Of a stretch of DNA of 64,000 nt, positions 35,496 to 43,981 are shown one piece after another. Numbering within the stretch: the first letter of the stretch is position 1; every line of letters begins with the position of its first letter. A program made the translations under genes and the position numbers. Under the pieces are notes generated by a model. That model was not told the origin of the DNA and made no database searches. It saw nothing but the letters and a program-made list of their open reading frames with translations. The DNA is from SZUA-547 sp963669315 (lineage in GTDB: Bacteria > Pseudomonadota > Alphaproteobacteria > Rhodobacterales > Rhodobacteraceae), in the NCBI GenBank assembly GCA_963669315.1, contig OY770021.1, forward strand, positions 1,178,001-1,242,000, read 5' to 3'.

Positions 35496-37754
35496 TCAGA
35501 ACGGCGCGCCGGTAGTCGTCAGCAACGCTTCCAGAGACGGACGGGCGGACAATTCGCCATCCCGCCGCGCCTTTTCGATCACGGTGCGCGCCTCGCCCAG
35601 ATCGGCTGCGCGCAGCAGGCGCTTCACAGGGCCGATGGCCGCCGCGCGCATCGACAGCGACCGGATGCCCATGGCGGTCAAGGCAAGCGCGTTGACCGGT
35701 CGGGCGGCTGCCTCGCCGCAGAAAGACAGCGGCGTGCGGCCCTCCGCGCAACGCTCCGCGATATGTCCAAGAAATTCGAGAAAGGACAGCAGCAGAGGAT
35801 CGTAGCGCTGGCGCACTTTTTCGTTGCCGCGATCGGCTGCATAGAAGAACTGCTCCAGATCGTTGCCGCCGATAGAGATGAAATCGACGTCGCGAAAGAA
35901 GCGGTCCGAGGCGAATGCAAGGCCCGGAATCTCCAGCATGGCGCCGACCTCGATCTCATCCGGCGTCGGATGACCGAGGGCGCGCATACGCTCCTTCTCA
36001 GCCATCAGAACATCGCGCGCGGCGTAGAATTCGTCCTCCGACGCGATGAATGGAAACATTACACTGAGCGACCGATCCCCGGCCCCGCGCAACAGCGCCT
36101 GCACCTGCATCCGCATCATCATGCGTCGATCCATCGCCAGCCGGACGGCGCGCCAGCCAAGGGCCGGATTCTCCTCAGGCTCACGCTTCAGGTAGCTGAG
36201 CACCTTGTCCGAGCCGATATCGAGGGTGCGAAACACCAATCGCTTTCCCTGACCGGAATCGATGATCCGGCTGTAAAGCTCCGACTGTTCATCGCGGCGC
36301 GGAAGCGAAGAGCGCACCATGAACAACAATTCCGTCCGATAAAGCCCAACGCCCGAGGCGCCGCTCTCTCTGAGGTTCGGCAAATCAGCCAGCAGGCCAG
36401 CGTTCATGTCCAGCCGGATCTCGATTCCGTCCAGCGTTTTGGCGGGAAGATCGCGGATCGCGCGGAACTCCTCGGCGTCATGACGCCGGATCTCAGCGCG
36501 TTCTACATAGCTTTCAATGACGGTCTCTTCGGGACGCAGATAGATCACGCCGCTATCGCCATCGACGATGATCTCGTCGTCCGTTTCGGAGGCGGCGATC
36601 GCGCCGGTGGCCCGAACGACGAGCGGCAAGTTCAATGCCCGCGCGATGATCGAGGCGTGAGAGGAGACCGAGCCTTCCTCCAGAACGAGCGCCTTCAGTT
36701 CCGCGCCATAGTCCAGCAAATCTCCCGGCCCTATATTGCGCGCAATCAGAACGGCGTCCGCCGGCAACGTATCAGCCGAGATCGGCTCCGCCCCCACCAG
36801 AAACCGGATCAGGCGGTTGGCGATATCGTCGAGATCATGAAGTCGTTCGCGCAGATACGGATCGGTGATGCGCTCCATTCTCAGGCGGGTGTCGGACTGA
36901 ACTTTTTCAACCGCGGCCTCGGCGGCGAGGCCCGATTGCACCGCCTCCTCCAACCGGCGCACCCAGCCCTTGTCATGGGCGAACATGCGAAACGCCTCAA
37001 GCACACCCCGATGTTCTCCGGCGCCACGCACGGCGCTCGAGTCGATCAACTCGTCTATCTCGTGACGCATCGCATCGATCGCTTCGTGCAGACGAGCGTT
37101 CTCCACTTGCACATGCTCCGCAATCGGGTTGGCGACGACGATGCGGGGTTCATGCAGCACGGCCTTGCCGCGCGCGAAGCCGTCGGCGGCGGACACGCCC
37201 CGCACGACACTGGGCGGCTTGGCCTTGACCTGCGGGTCGAGCGCCAGCGGACGCAGAAGCTCGCCTGCTTCAGCCATCTCGGCCAGAACCATGGCGACGA
37301 TCTCGAGCGCTTCGACCTCCGCCTCGTCGTATTGGCGGCCCACCCGGTTCTGAACGACAAGCACGCCCAGCACATTGCCTAGACGCTGGATCGGCACGCC
37401 GAGGAATGACCGGTACGCCTCCTCGCCCGTTTCCGGCAAGTAGAGAAAGCCCGGTTCATGCTCCGCGTCCTGGGTGTTCACCGGATCGCCCGACCGGGCG
37501 ATACGACCCACCAGACCCTCGCCGACTTTCAGGAAAGAAGTGTGCACCGCGCCGGGATTGAGGCCCTCGGTCGCGCAGAGCTCCAGATTTTCTTCATCGC
37601 GCTTCAGGTAAACCGAGCACACCTCGGCCAGCATGTTGGTCGCGATCAGTTTCACGATCCGGTCGAGCCGCTGCTGACCCCCGCCCCGTTCGGCCATCGC
37701 CTGCCGAAGAGACTTCAGCAGAGTGCGCGGCCCTGAATGGTCGGGGTGGTCCAT
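35496..37754 (-). CDS. ptsP: PEP-protein phosphotransferase EI-Ntr with GAF domain
   Basis: 752 residues from ATG 37754. Residues about 27-165 are the GAF sensor domain, then the PTS enzyme I N-terminal region, the phosphohistidine domain with active H366 (EEGSVSSHASIIARAL), and the PEP-binding barrel (about 470-735) with LYRTELLFM, DIGSDK, GGNDLEQF and the catalytic Cys motif SFCGEAA. First phosphoryl donor of the nitrogen-related PTS (EI-Ntr to NPr to EIIA-Ntr), which tunes potassium, nitrogen and metabolism. Lies 61 bp after lysC in the same direction, an order common in Alphaproteobacteria. Confidence 0.96.
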   Translation of the reverse strand: MDHPDHSGPRTLLKSLRQAMAERGGGQQRLDRIVKLIATNMLAEVCSVYLKRDEENLELCATEGLNPGAVHTSFLKVGEGLVGRIARSGDPVNTQDAEHEPGFLYLPETGEEAYRSFLGVPIQRLGNVLGVLVVQNRVGRQYDEAEVEALEIVAMVLAEMAEAGELLRPLALDPQVKAKPPSVVRGVSAADGFARGKAVLHEPRIVVANPIAEHVQVENARLHEAIDAMRHEIDELIDSSAVRGAGEHRGVLEAFRMFAHDKGWVRRLEEAVQSGLAAEAAVEKVQSDTRLRMERITDPYLRERLHDLDDIANRLIRFLVGAEPISADTLPADAVLIARNIGPGDLLDYGAELKALVLEEGSVSSHASIIARALNLPLVVRATGAIAASETDDEIIVDGDSGVIYLRPEETVIESYVERAEIRRHDAEEFRAIRDLPAKTLDGIEIRLDMNAGLLADLPNLRESGASGVGLYRTELLFMVRSSLPRRDEQSELYSRIIDSGQGKRLVFRTLDIGSDKVLSYLKREPEENPALGWRAVRLAMDRRMMMRMQVQALLRGAGDRSLSVMFPFIASEDEFYAARDVLMAEKERMRALGHPTPDEIEVGAMLEIPGLAFASDRFFRDVDFISIGGNDLEQFFYAADRGNEKVRQRYDPLLLSFLEFLGHIAERCAEGRTPLSFCGEAAARPVNALALTAMGIRSLSMRAAAIGPVKRLLRAADLGEARTVIEKARRDGELSARPSLEALLTTTGAPF

Positions 37755-37815
37755 CAGGCTCTTTCCCCCAGAATGGCCAGCGCCAGTCGCACGGCCGGTT
37801 GCGTTGAGGCGGCGA

Positions 37816-39060
37816 TTACGCGGCCTTTTCCAGATCGAAGGCCGTGTGGAGGGCCTGCACCGCAAGCTCCAGATACTTCCGGTCGATCAGCACGCTCACC
37901 TTGATCTCAGAGGTGTTGATGATCTTGATGTTGACGCCCTCATCTGCGAGCACCTGAAACGCCTTCTGCGCGACGCCGGTGTGGCTGCGCATGCCGATGC
38001 CGACGACCGAAACCTTGGCCACGCCGCCATCGACGACGATCTCGCGGAACCCGATATCGGTCAGCGCGGTTTCAAGCGCGCGGCGCGCGCGCGGCAGATC
38101 GTCCATCGAGCAGGAGAAGGTCATGTCCGTACGACCGTCCTCCGAGATGTTCTGCACGATCATATCGACATTGACGCCCGCATCGGCGAGCGGCCCGAAT
38201 ATCGCCGCCGCGACTCCCGGACGGTCGGCGACGCTCAACAGCGTGACTTTGGCTTCATCGCGGGAAAACGCGACGCCGCTGACAACGTTCAGCTCCAAGA
38301 TCTCCTCCTCATCGCAGACCAGTGTGCCCGGCGCGTCCTCGAAACTCGACAGCACCTGCAGGCGCACCTTGTATCTCATAGCAAGTTCGACCGAACGGGT
38401 CTGCAACACTTTTGCGCCCATCGAGGCGAGCTCGAGCATCTCCTCATAGGAAATGCGCTGCAACTTAGACGCGCGCCTCTCGATCCGAGGATCGGTCGTA
38501 TAGACGCCGTCGACGTCGGTGTAGATGTCGCAGCGCTCCGCGCCCAGCGCCGCGGCCAGCGCGACGGCGGAGGTGTCGGATCCGCCACGGCCCAGCGTGG
38601 CGATGCGGTTGTCGTCCGCGAGGCCCTGAAACCCCGAAACGACCGCGTGCAGGCCTTCGGCGAACTTCGCCTCCATATTTTCGGTCTCGATGCTCTCGAT
38701 CCGCGCGGCGCCATGCGCCGAAGTGGTGCGGATCGGAATCTGCCAGCCTTGCCACGACCGGGCGGGAACGCCCATCTCCTGCAGCGTGACCGCCAGAAGC
38801 CCCGAGGTCACCTGCTCGCCCGACGCGACGATGGCGTCGTATTCGCGCGCATCATAGAGGCCGGGATGACCGCAATTCGGCGGCGCCGCCGCGTCACGAA
38901 CGAATCCGACCAGCTTGTTGGTCTCTCCCGCCATGGCGGAGACGACGACCGCGACCTCATAGCCTCTGTCGACCTCGCGCTTCACCTTCTCGGCGACAGC
39001 TCGAATTCGATCCATGTCGGCGACGGACGTGCCGCCGAATTTCATTACCAGGCGGGGCAT
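37816..39060 (-). CDS. lysC: Aspartate kinase
   Basis: 414 residues. Kinase core with KFGGTSV (7-13) for ATP/aspartate binding, GRGGSDTSA near residue 155, and VDGVYTTDPR near 180; two ACT domains follow (about 265-410), which bind lysine and/or threonine for feedback control. First step from aspartate towards lysine, threonine and methionine. GGAG lies 8 nt before the ATG. Upstream of ptsP, probably one operon. Confidence 0.97.
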   Translation of the reverse strand: MPRLVMKFGGTSVADMDRIRAVAEKVKREVDRGYEVAVVVSAMAGETNKLVGFVRDAAAPPNCGHPGLYDAREYDAIVASGEQVTSGLLAVTLQEMGVPARSWQGWQIPIRTTSAHGAARIESIETENMEAKFAEGLHAVVSGFQGLADDNRIATLGRGGSDTSAVALAAALGAERCDIYTDVDGVYTTDPRIERRASKLQRISYEEMLELASMGAKVLQTRSVELAMRYKVRLQVLSSFEDAPGTLVCDEEEILELNVVSGVAFSRDEAKVTLLSVADRPGVAAAIFGPLADAGVNVDMIVQNISEDGRTDMTFSCSMDDLPRARRALETALTDIGFREIVVDGGVAKVSVVGIGMRSHTGVAQKAFQVLADEGVNIKIINTSEIKVSVLIDRKYLELAVQALHTAFDLEKAA

Positions 39061-39174
39061 TGCGGGTGCTCCAGGGTCGGGTGCGCGGGCTCACGCGCGA
39101 GGGCGCTCTCGGCGCGCACTCATACTGGCGCATGCGCATGGTCGCAAGACGCGCTTTAGGCTTTTGCCGTCGGA

Positions 39175-39636
39175 TCAGTCGCTGCGTCGGGGAAGAGGCG
39201 GTAAAGGCGCGACCGCAACGCCCTCCTCAGACAGTTCTTTCGCTTCTTCAGGCGTGGCGACTCCGTGGATCTGCCGGCTGTCAGCCTCGCCATAGTGAAT
39301 CTTGCGCGCTTCTTCTGGAAAATCCGCGCCGACATCATTGGAGTTCTTGTCCAGATATTCGCGCAAGTGCTTCAGGCGGCGCGCGAGTTCAGGATCCTCC
39401 GGCGACGACAATGACGCCATCTGGCCGCCCGCGCCGTCCGGCGTTTCCACCGATCCCCCGCTTTTCGCGCGTGACGTCGATACGCCGGGCGCCATCAGCG
39501 CCTTTTCGACCCTGGATGATCCGCAATGAGCGCATCCGAGACCCCCCGAGGCTTTCACTTTCTCGAAAGCCGAGTTGTCCTTGAACCAGGCGTCGAATTC
39601 ACATCCGCGCTCACATTTCAGGTCGAACCGGATCAT
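39175..39636 (-). CDS. DUF1178-family zinc-ribbon-like protein
   Basis: 153 residues from ATG 39636 (ATG 39645 is also possible). MIRFDLKCERGCEFDAWFKD, then CAHCGSSRVEKALMAP, match DUF1178. The Cys pairs at the N-terminus (C8/C12 and C35/C38 in this numbering) suggest a zinc ribbon. Function is not known for the family. Downstream end faces lysC, and a short gap of 114 bp separates them. Confidence 0.85.
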   Translation of the reverse strand: MIRFDLKCERGCEFDAWFKDNSAFEKVKASGGLGCAHCGSSRVEKALMAPGVSTSRAKSGGSVETPDGAGGQMASLSSPEDPELARRLKHLREYLDKNSNDVGADFPEEARKIHYGEADSRQIHGVATPEEAKELSEEGVAVAPLPPLPRRSD

Positions 39637-39785
39637 CCGCTGCACGAATCTCCCATGCGCAATAAGCGCAGCCTAACATACGCCGCGATTCCAGCGCGTC
39701 AGGCCACGACGGGGCATATGTATATGACGCTTCGATGAAGGCAATCCCGCTTCTTGCCGGCGGGCGTGGCTGTTAGAAGGGCCGC

Positions 39786-41129
39786 ATGAGCCGCAGAACC
39801 AGTATCTTCCGCGCCACGACAGCGCCAACCGCCGGATTCGCCTTGTGCCTGGCGGGCGCAGGCGCCTGGGTTGGCGCGGAGGCCGATCTGCCGCCTGCAT
39901 TGGCGGCCGTTGTCGGCGCTTTGATCGGCGTTCTGCTTGTCGCGTTTCTGAAACCCGCCAAATCCGGGTCGCCTCCAAAGGAACCAGAGACGATCACGCC
40001 CAAACCGTCGACTGGTCCATCCGGCGGCCTGCGCGCCGGTTACGGACGCGAGATTCTGGAGCGATTGCCCAATCCGCTGATCCTTTTGGATGCCGACGGC
40101 GCCATCGGGTTTGCAAATGACGCCGCAATCGAGACGTTCGAACGCGCGATCCTTGGCGCGCATTTTTCGCGCACGTTCCGGACGCCCGCTCTGCTCGAGG
40201 CGATTGAAGCGGCGTTCGACTTGCAGGAAGCGCGGGAAGTGAAGTTTGACCTTGTACGTGCTCAGGAGCGGTTTATGCGCGCCTCGGTGCGCCCTCTCGA
40301 ACGTAGCGGCGATGACTGGCGCGACCCGGAAATGGCGGTGCTGGTGTTGATGGAGGATCACACCCAGGCGCGGCGGGCCGAGATTCTGCACCGCGACTTC
40401 GTCGCCAACGCCAGTCACGAGCTTAAAACCCCGCTCGCGTCGGTGGCCGGGATCATCGAAACGCTGCAGGGCCACGCCAAAGCCGACGAAGAGGCGCGCG
40501 AGCGCTTTCTGGCGATCATGGCGACGCAGGCTGAACGAATGAAGCGCCTCGTCGAGGGCCTTCTGTCGCTGAATCGCATCGAGCTGGACGAACATGTGCG
40601 TCCGCGCGGCGTTATCCGGCTGATCGACGTCGCCCGAAACATCGAAGCCCAGATGGGACCGATCAGCGAGGGACGGCTGCATGTCGATTTTACGGATGCG
40701 GAGGCCGAGGTCACCGGCGATATCCAGCAATTGTCGCAGGTCTTCCTGAATCTGGTGGACAACGCTTTGAAATACAGCGAGCCGGACACGCAGGTGCGTT
40801 TGCGAGCGGCGCCGGACAACCCCGACCGGCCGGAGATGATCGGCTTAGAGGTCATCGACCAAGGCGAGGGCGTAGCGCCGGAGCACGTCACCCGTCTGAC
40901 CGAGCGCTTTTACCGGGTCAGCGTATCGCGCAGCCGCGAGCGTGGTGGCACCGGCCTCGGCCTCGCCATCGTCAAACACATCGTCAAGCGACATCGCGGA
41001 GAGCTGGAGATCCGCAGCGAACCGGGCGAGGGAAGCGTCTTTACCGTCTGGCTGCCGCGCGCGGCCGACGCCGAGATAGAGTCCAACTCAGGCTTGGAGA
41101 ATCGCCCGGATGACGCCCCGGCCACCTGA
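39786..41129 (+). CDS. phoR: Phosphate regulon sensor histidine kinase
   Basis: 447 residues. Two N-terminal transmembrane segments (about 15-29 and 37-55) with almost no periplasmic loop, as in PhoR; PAS domain (about 88-195); HisKA with phospho-acceptor H211 (NASHELKTPL); HATPase with NLVDNALKYS (N box), DQGEGVAPEH (G1) and GGTGLGLAIVKH (G2). It senses phosphate through the Pst complex and PhoU rather than directly, and phosphorylates PhoB, encoded at the end of the same cluster. All catalytic boxes are complete. It heads the phosphate module. Confidence 0.96.
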   Translation: MSRRTSIFRATTAPTAGFALCLAGAGAWVGAEADLPPALAAVVGALIGVLLVAFLKPAKSGSPPKEPETITPKPSTGPSGGLRAGYGREILERLPNPLILLDADGAIGFANDAAIETFERAILGAHFSRTFRTPALLEAIEAAFDLQEAREVKFDLVRAQERFMRASVRPLERSGDDWRDPEMAVLVLMEDHTQARRAEILHRDFVANASHELKTPLASVAGIIETLQGHAKADEEARERFLAIMATQAERMKRLVEGLLSLNRIELDEHVRPRGVIRLIDVARNIEAQMGPISEGRLHVDFTDAEAEVTGDIQQLSQVFLNLVDNALKYSEPDTQVRLRAAPDNPDRPEMIGLEVIDQGEGVAPEHVTRLTERFYRVSVSRSRERGGTGLGLAIVKHIVKRHRGELEIRSEPGEGSVFTVWLPRAADAEIESNSGLENRPDDAPAT

Positions 41130-41196
41130 CCGCTCACCTTAGGCGATGCCGACTCGAATATTCAGAATATTTCCCTTTATATACAGCGACTTAGAC

Positions 41197-41226
41197 TGTC
41201 ATATAAGCGTGATGAAACCGTTATAT
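41197..41226 (+). promoter_or_regulatory. Pho box and -10 of the pst operon
   Basis: CTGTCATATAAGCGTGAT (41197-41214) matches the PhoB site: a perfect CTGTCAT half, an AT spacer, and a weaker second half. A TTATAT at 41221-41226 lies a few bases further on, the normal placement where PhoB replaces a -35 element. It lies about 100 bp before pstS. Confidence 0.8.
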
Positions 41227-41325
41227 ACGTGTCGCCCAGAAGACATAGCTTCCGCGTCGAGGCGCAGGACTGGAAAGGAAATCCCGAGCGACCTCTGGAC
41301 GCGTCCGCAGACCTGGAGAATACAA

Positions 41326-42309
41326 GTGAACAAATTCCGCATCAGCGTCGCCTTCGCCGCGCTCGCGACCGTCGCGATGACCGGCGAAGCCGCCGCCCGC
41401 GATCAGATTCGCATCGTCGGATCTTCGACCGTTTTCCCGTTCTCGACCGCAGTGGCCGAAGCCTTCGGCCGCAACACGGATTTCAAGACTCCCGTCGTCG
41501 AGTCGACCGGTTCGGGCGGCGGCCTGAAGCTGTTCTGCGCCGGTGTCGGCGTTAACCATCCGGACATCACCAACTCTTCGCGCCGGATGAAGAAGAAAGA
41601 GTTCGATCTCTGCAACGAGAACGGAGTCACGGACATCACCGAGGTGATCGTCGGCTTCGACGGCATCGTGATCGCCAACGCCAAGGGCGCCACTGACTTC
41701 GCTGTGACGCTGGAGCAGGTCTATAACGCGCTGAAGCACGACTCGACCGCCGAGACATGGGCCGATGTCGACCCATCGCTGCCGGCGCAGAAGATTGAGG
41801 TTCTCGGCCCGCCGCCGACCTCTGGCACCCGCGACGCGTTCGAGGAGCTTGCGATGCAGGGCGGCTGCAAGGCGGCTGGCGGCGAGAACTGCAAACAAGT
41901 CGAAATCCGCGAGGACGGCGTCTACGTCGAGGCCGGTGAGAACGACAATCTGATCGTCGCCAAGCTTGAGGCGAATCCGAATGCTTTGGGCGTCTTCGGC
42001 TTCTCGTTCCTCGATCAGAACGCCGACAAGATCAAAGGCGCGGCCGTGGACGGCGTCGAGCCGACCTTCGAGAATATCGCCGCCGGCGACTACCCGGTGT
42101 CGCGCTCGCTGTTCTTCTACGTGAAGAAGGCGCATGTGGGCGTTATTCCCGGCATCGAAGAGTATGTCGCCGAGTTCATTTCGGAAGACGCCACCGGTGA
42201 GGACGGCTATCTGCTGGACCGCGGCCTGATCCCGCTGCCGGAAGAGGCGCACGCCGAGAACAGCGCTGCGGCCACCGAGCTGACGAACCTGACCGCCGAG
42301 GCGTTCTGA
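41326..42309 (+). CDS. pstS: Phosphate ABC transporter, substrate-binding protein
   Basis: 327 residues from GTG 41326 (GGAG 7 nt before; the frame is open further up from 41146). Sec signal peptide (VNKFRISVAFAALATVAMTG, cleavage near AAA-RD). Mature protein begins DQIRIVGSSTVFPFSTA, with the phosphate-binding GSST and the TGSGGGLKLFC motif, then PPPTSGTRDAF. This is the PstS type common in Alphaproteobacteria. It binds phosphate in the periplasm for PstCAB. Preceded by the Pho box, followed by an attenuator-like hairpin. Confidence 0.96.
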   Translation: MNKFRISVAFAALATVAMTGEAAARDQIRIVGSSTVFPFSTAVAEAFGRNTDFKTPVVESTGSGGGLKLFCAGVGVNHPDITNSSRRMKKKEFDLCNENGVTDITEVIVGFDGIVIANAKGATDFAVTLEQVYNALKHDSTAETWADVDPSLPAQKIEVLGPPPTSGTRDAFEELAMQGGCKAAGGENCKQVEIREDGVYVEAGENDNLIVAKLEANPNALGVFGFSFLDQNADKIKGAAVDGVEPTFENIAAGDYPVSRSLFFYVKKAHVGVIPGIEEYVAEFISEDATGEDGYLLDRGLIPLPEEAHAENSAAATELTNLTAEAF

Positions 42310-42329
42310 ACGATCGCGATACGAAATCC

Positions 42330-42357
42330 AGGGAGGCGTATTCGCGCCTCCCTTTTT
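42330..42357 (+). terminator. Attenuator between pstS and pstC
   Basis: Arms AGGGAGGCG (42330-42338) and CGCCTCCCT (42345-42353), 6-nt loop, then TTTTT. Likely a partial terminator that keeps PstS, needed in excess, above PstCAB. Confidence 0.75.
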
Positions 42358-42400
42358 CGCGCTCTGACTCAGGACGCGTCCCGATAATCGGAGTGGGCCA

Positions 42401-43966
42401 ATGGCTCTGTTGACCGCACTGATCGTCCTAGGCATCGCCGCCGCGGCATTCCTGCTGGGCCGGTCCAAAGCATACGCGCTGGCGGGCGACGAATTATCGC
42501 GGCTTCACTCTCGCCCAAATTATCACGGTCTCTACAGCATGATGTGGGTGCTGATCTCGGGCGTCGGCGCGATCGTCTTCGCATCCGGTGTCGCAGGCGC
42601 GGTGATCGATTCCGGCATGATTTCACGCGCCGCCGCGCTCACCGGCGCCAAGCTGAGCCAGATCGAGCTTGACCTGATGCTCGGCGACGCGCGCGCTATC
42701 GCCACGGGCGGCATCCCCTCCAAGGTCGACCCCGCGCGCGAAGCGCTGGCGGCATATTTCACCGAGGCGAGTTATTGGCGCGGCGTCGTGGTCGCCATCA
42801 TTGGGATCGGCGCCGCGCTGGCGGCGGCGGGGCGAACACGCGGCCAGATATCCGTCGACTGGCGGGCGCGCAACCGCTCCGAGCGCATAATCCGCGGCAT
42901 CCTCGCCGTCTCCGCCACCATCGCCATTCTGACCACGATCGGCATCGTCATGTCGCTGATCGGCGAGACGCTGATCTTTTTCAGCCGGATCGACTGGCGG
43001 ATTTTCGACTATCTGTTCGGAACCACCTGGAGCCCGCTGGCCGGCGTCTTCGAGGGCAAGCTGGACCCTGAAAAAGTCGGCGCCATACCACTATTCGCCG
43101 GCACGGCGATGATCACGGTCATCGCGATGCTGGTCGCCGTCCCGATCGGGCTAATGGCGGCGATCTATCTCTCAGATTTCGCATCGCCGAGAGTTCGCGC
43201 CTGGGCCAAGCCGTTGCTGGAGGTTCTGGCCGGCATCCCGACCGTGGTCTACGGGTTCTTCGCCGCGATCACCGTGGCGCCCTTCATCCGCGACAATGGC
43301 GGCGCGATCGTGCCGCTTCTGGAAATCTGCCTTGCGCTGCTTGCGGCCTTTACCCTGCTACTGGTGATTGAAAGGGCGCGGCCCGGGTTCAGAAGCGCGC
43401 TGGCGCGAATGGCGGGCGGGAACGGCCTATTCCTCATCTATGGCGGTTTCGCGCTGGCCGCGTTGGCGCTGATCTGGAGCGCCAATCCCAGCTTCATCTT
43501 CGACGTCGCATCAGAAAGCGCGCTGGCTGCCGGGGTCGTGATGGGGATCATGATCATCCCCTTCATCTCTTCGCTGTCGGATGACGTCATTAACGCCGTT
43601 CCGCAATCGTTGCGGGACGGGTCCTATGGGCTGGGCGCAACCAAGGCGGAAACGATCCGGCAGGTGATCCTGCCCGCCGCACTGCCCGGGATCGTGTCGG
43701 CGGTGCTGCTGGGCGTTTCCCGCGCGGTTGGCGAGACCATGATCGTCGTCATGGCCGCAGGTCAGGGCGCCAAACTGACCTGGAACCCGATGGAGGCCGT
43801 CACCACGGTGACAGTGCAGATCGTAGCGCTGATCACCGGAGATACGGAGGCGGATACCGCCGCGGCGCCCGCCTTCGCACTGGGCTTCACGCTGTTCTTC
43901 ATCACGCTGGCCCTGAACATCTACGCGCTGCGGGTCGTCCGCAAATACCGCGAACTTTACGACTGA
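42401..43966 (+). CDS. pstC: Phosphate ABC transporter permease PstC
   Basis: 521 residues with about eight hydrophobic segments. It has the long alphaproteobacterial N-terminal extension (two TM segments and a connecting region) before the core permease. The core has MITVIAMLVAVPIGLMAAIYLSDF, AKPLLEVLAGIPTVVYGF and the EAA-like loop DGSYGLGATKAETIRQVILPAALPG that contacts PstB. Forms the membrane channel with PstA. Confidence 0.95.
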   Translation: MALLTALIVLGIAAAAFLLGRSKAYALAGDELSRLHSRPNYHGLYSMMWVLISGVGAIVFASGVAGAVIDSGMISRAAALTGAKLSQIELDLMLGDARAIATGGIPSKVDPAREALAAYFTEASYWRGVVVAIIGIGAALAAAGRTRGQISVDWRARNRSERIIRGILAVSATIAILTTIGIVMSLIGETLIFFSRIDWRIFDYLFGTTWSPLAGVFEGKLDPEKVGAIPLFAGTAMITVIAMLVAVPIGLMAAIYLSDFASPRVRAWAKPLLEVLAGIPTVVYGFFAAITVAPFIRDNGGAIVPLLEICLALLAAFTLLLVIERARPGFRSALARMAGGNGLFLIYGGFALAALALIWSANPSFIFDVASESALAAGVVMGIMIIPFISSLSDDVINAVPQSLRDGSYGLGATKAETIRQVILPAALPGIVSAVLLGVSRAVGETMIVVMAAGQGAKLTWNPMEAVTTVTVQIVALITGDTEADTAAAPAFALGFTLFFITLALNIYALRVVRKYRELYD

Positions 43967-43981
43967 CGAGGGCCTGCACTG

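Noticed and set aside
35763..37382. 539-aa plus-strand frame opposite ptsP
   Set aside because: Antisense shadow of a full-length EI-Ntr gene with all its motifs.
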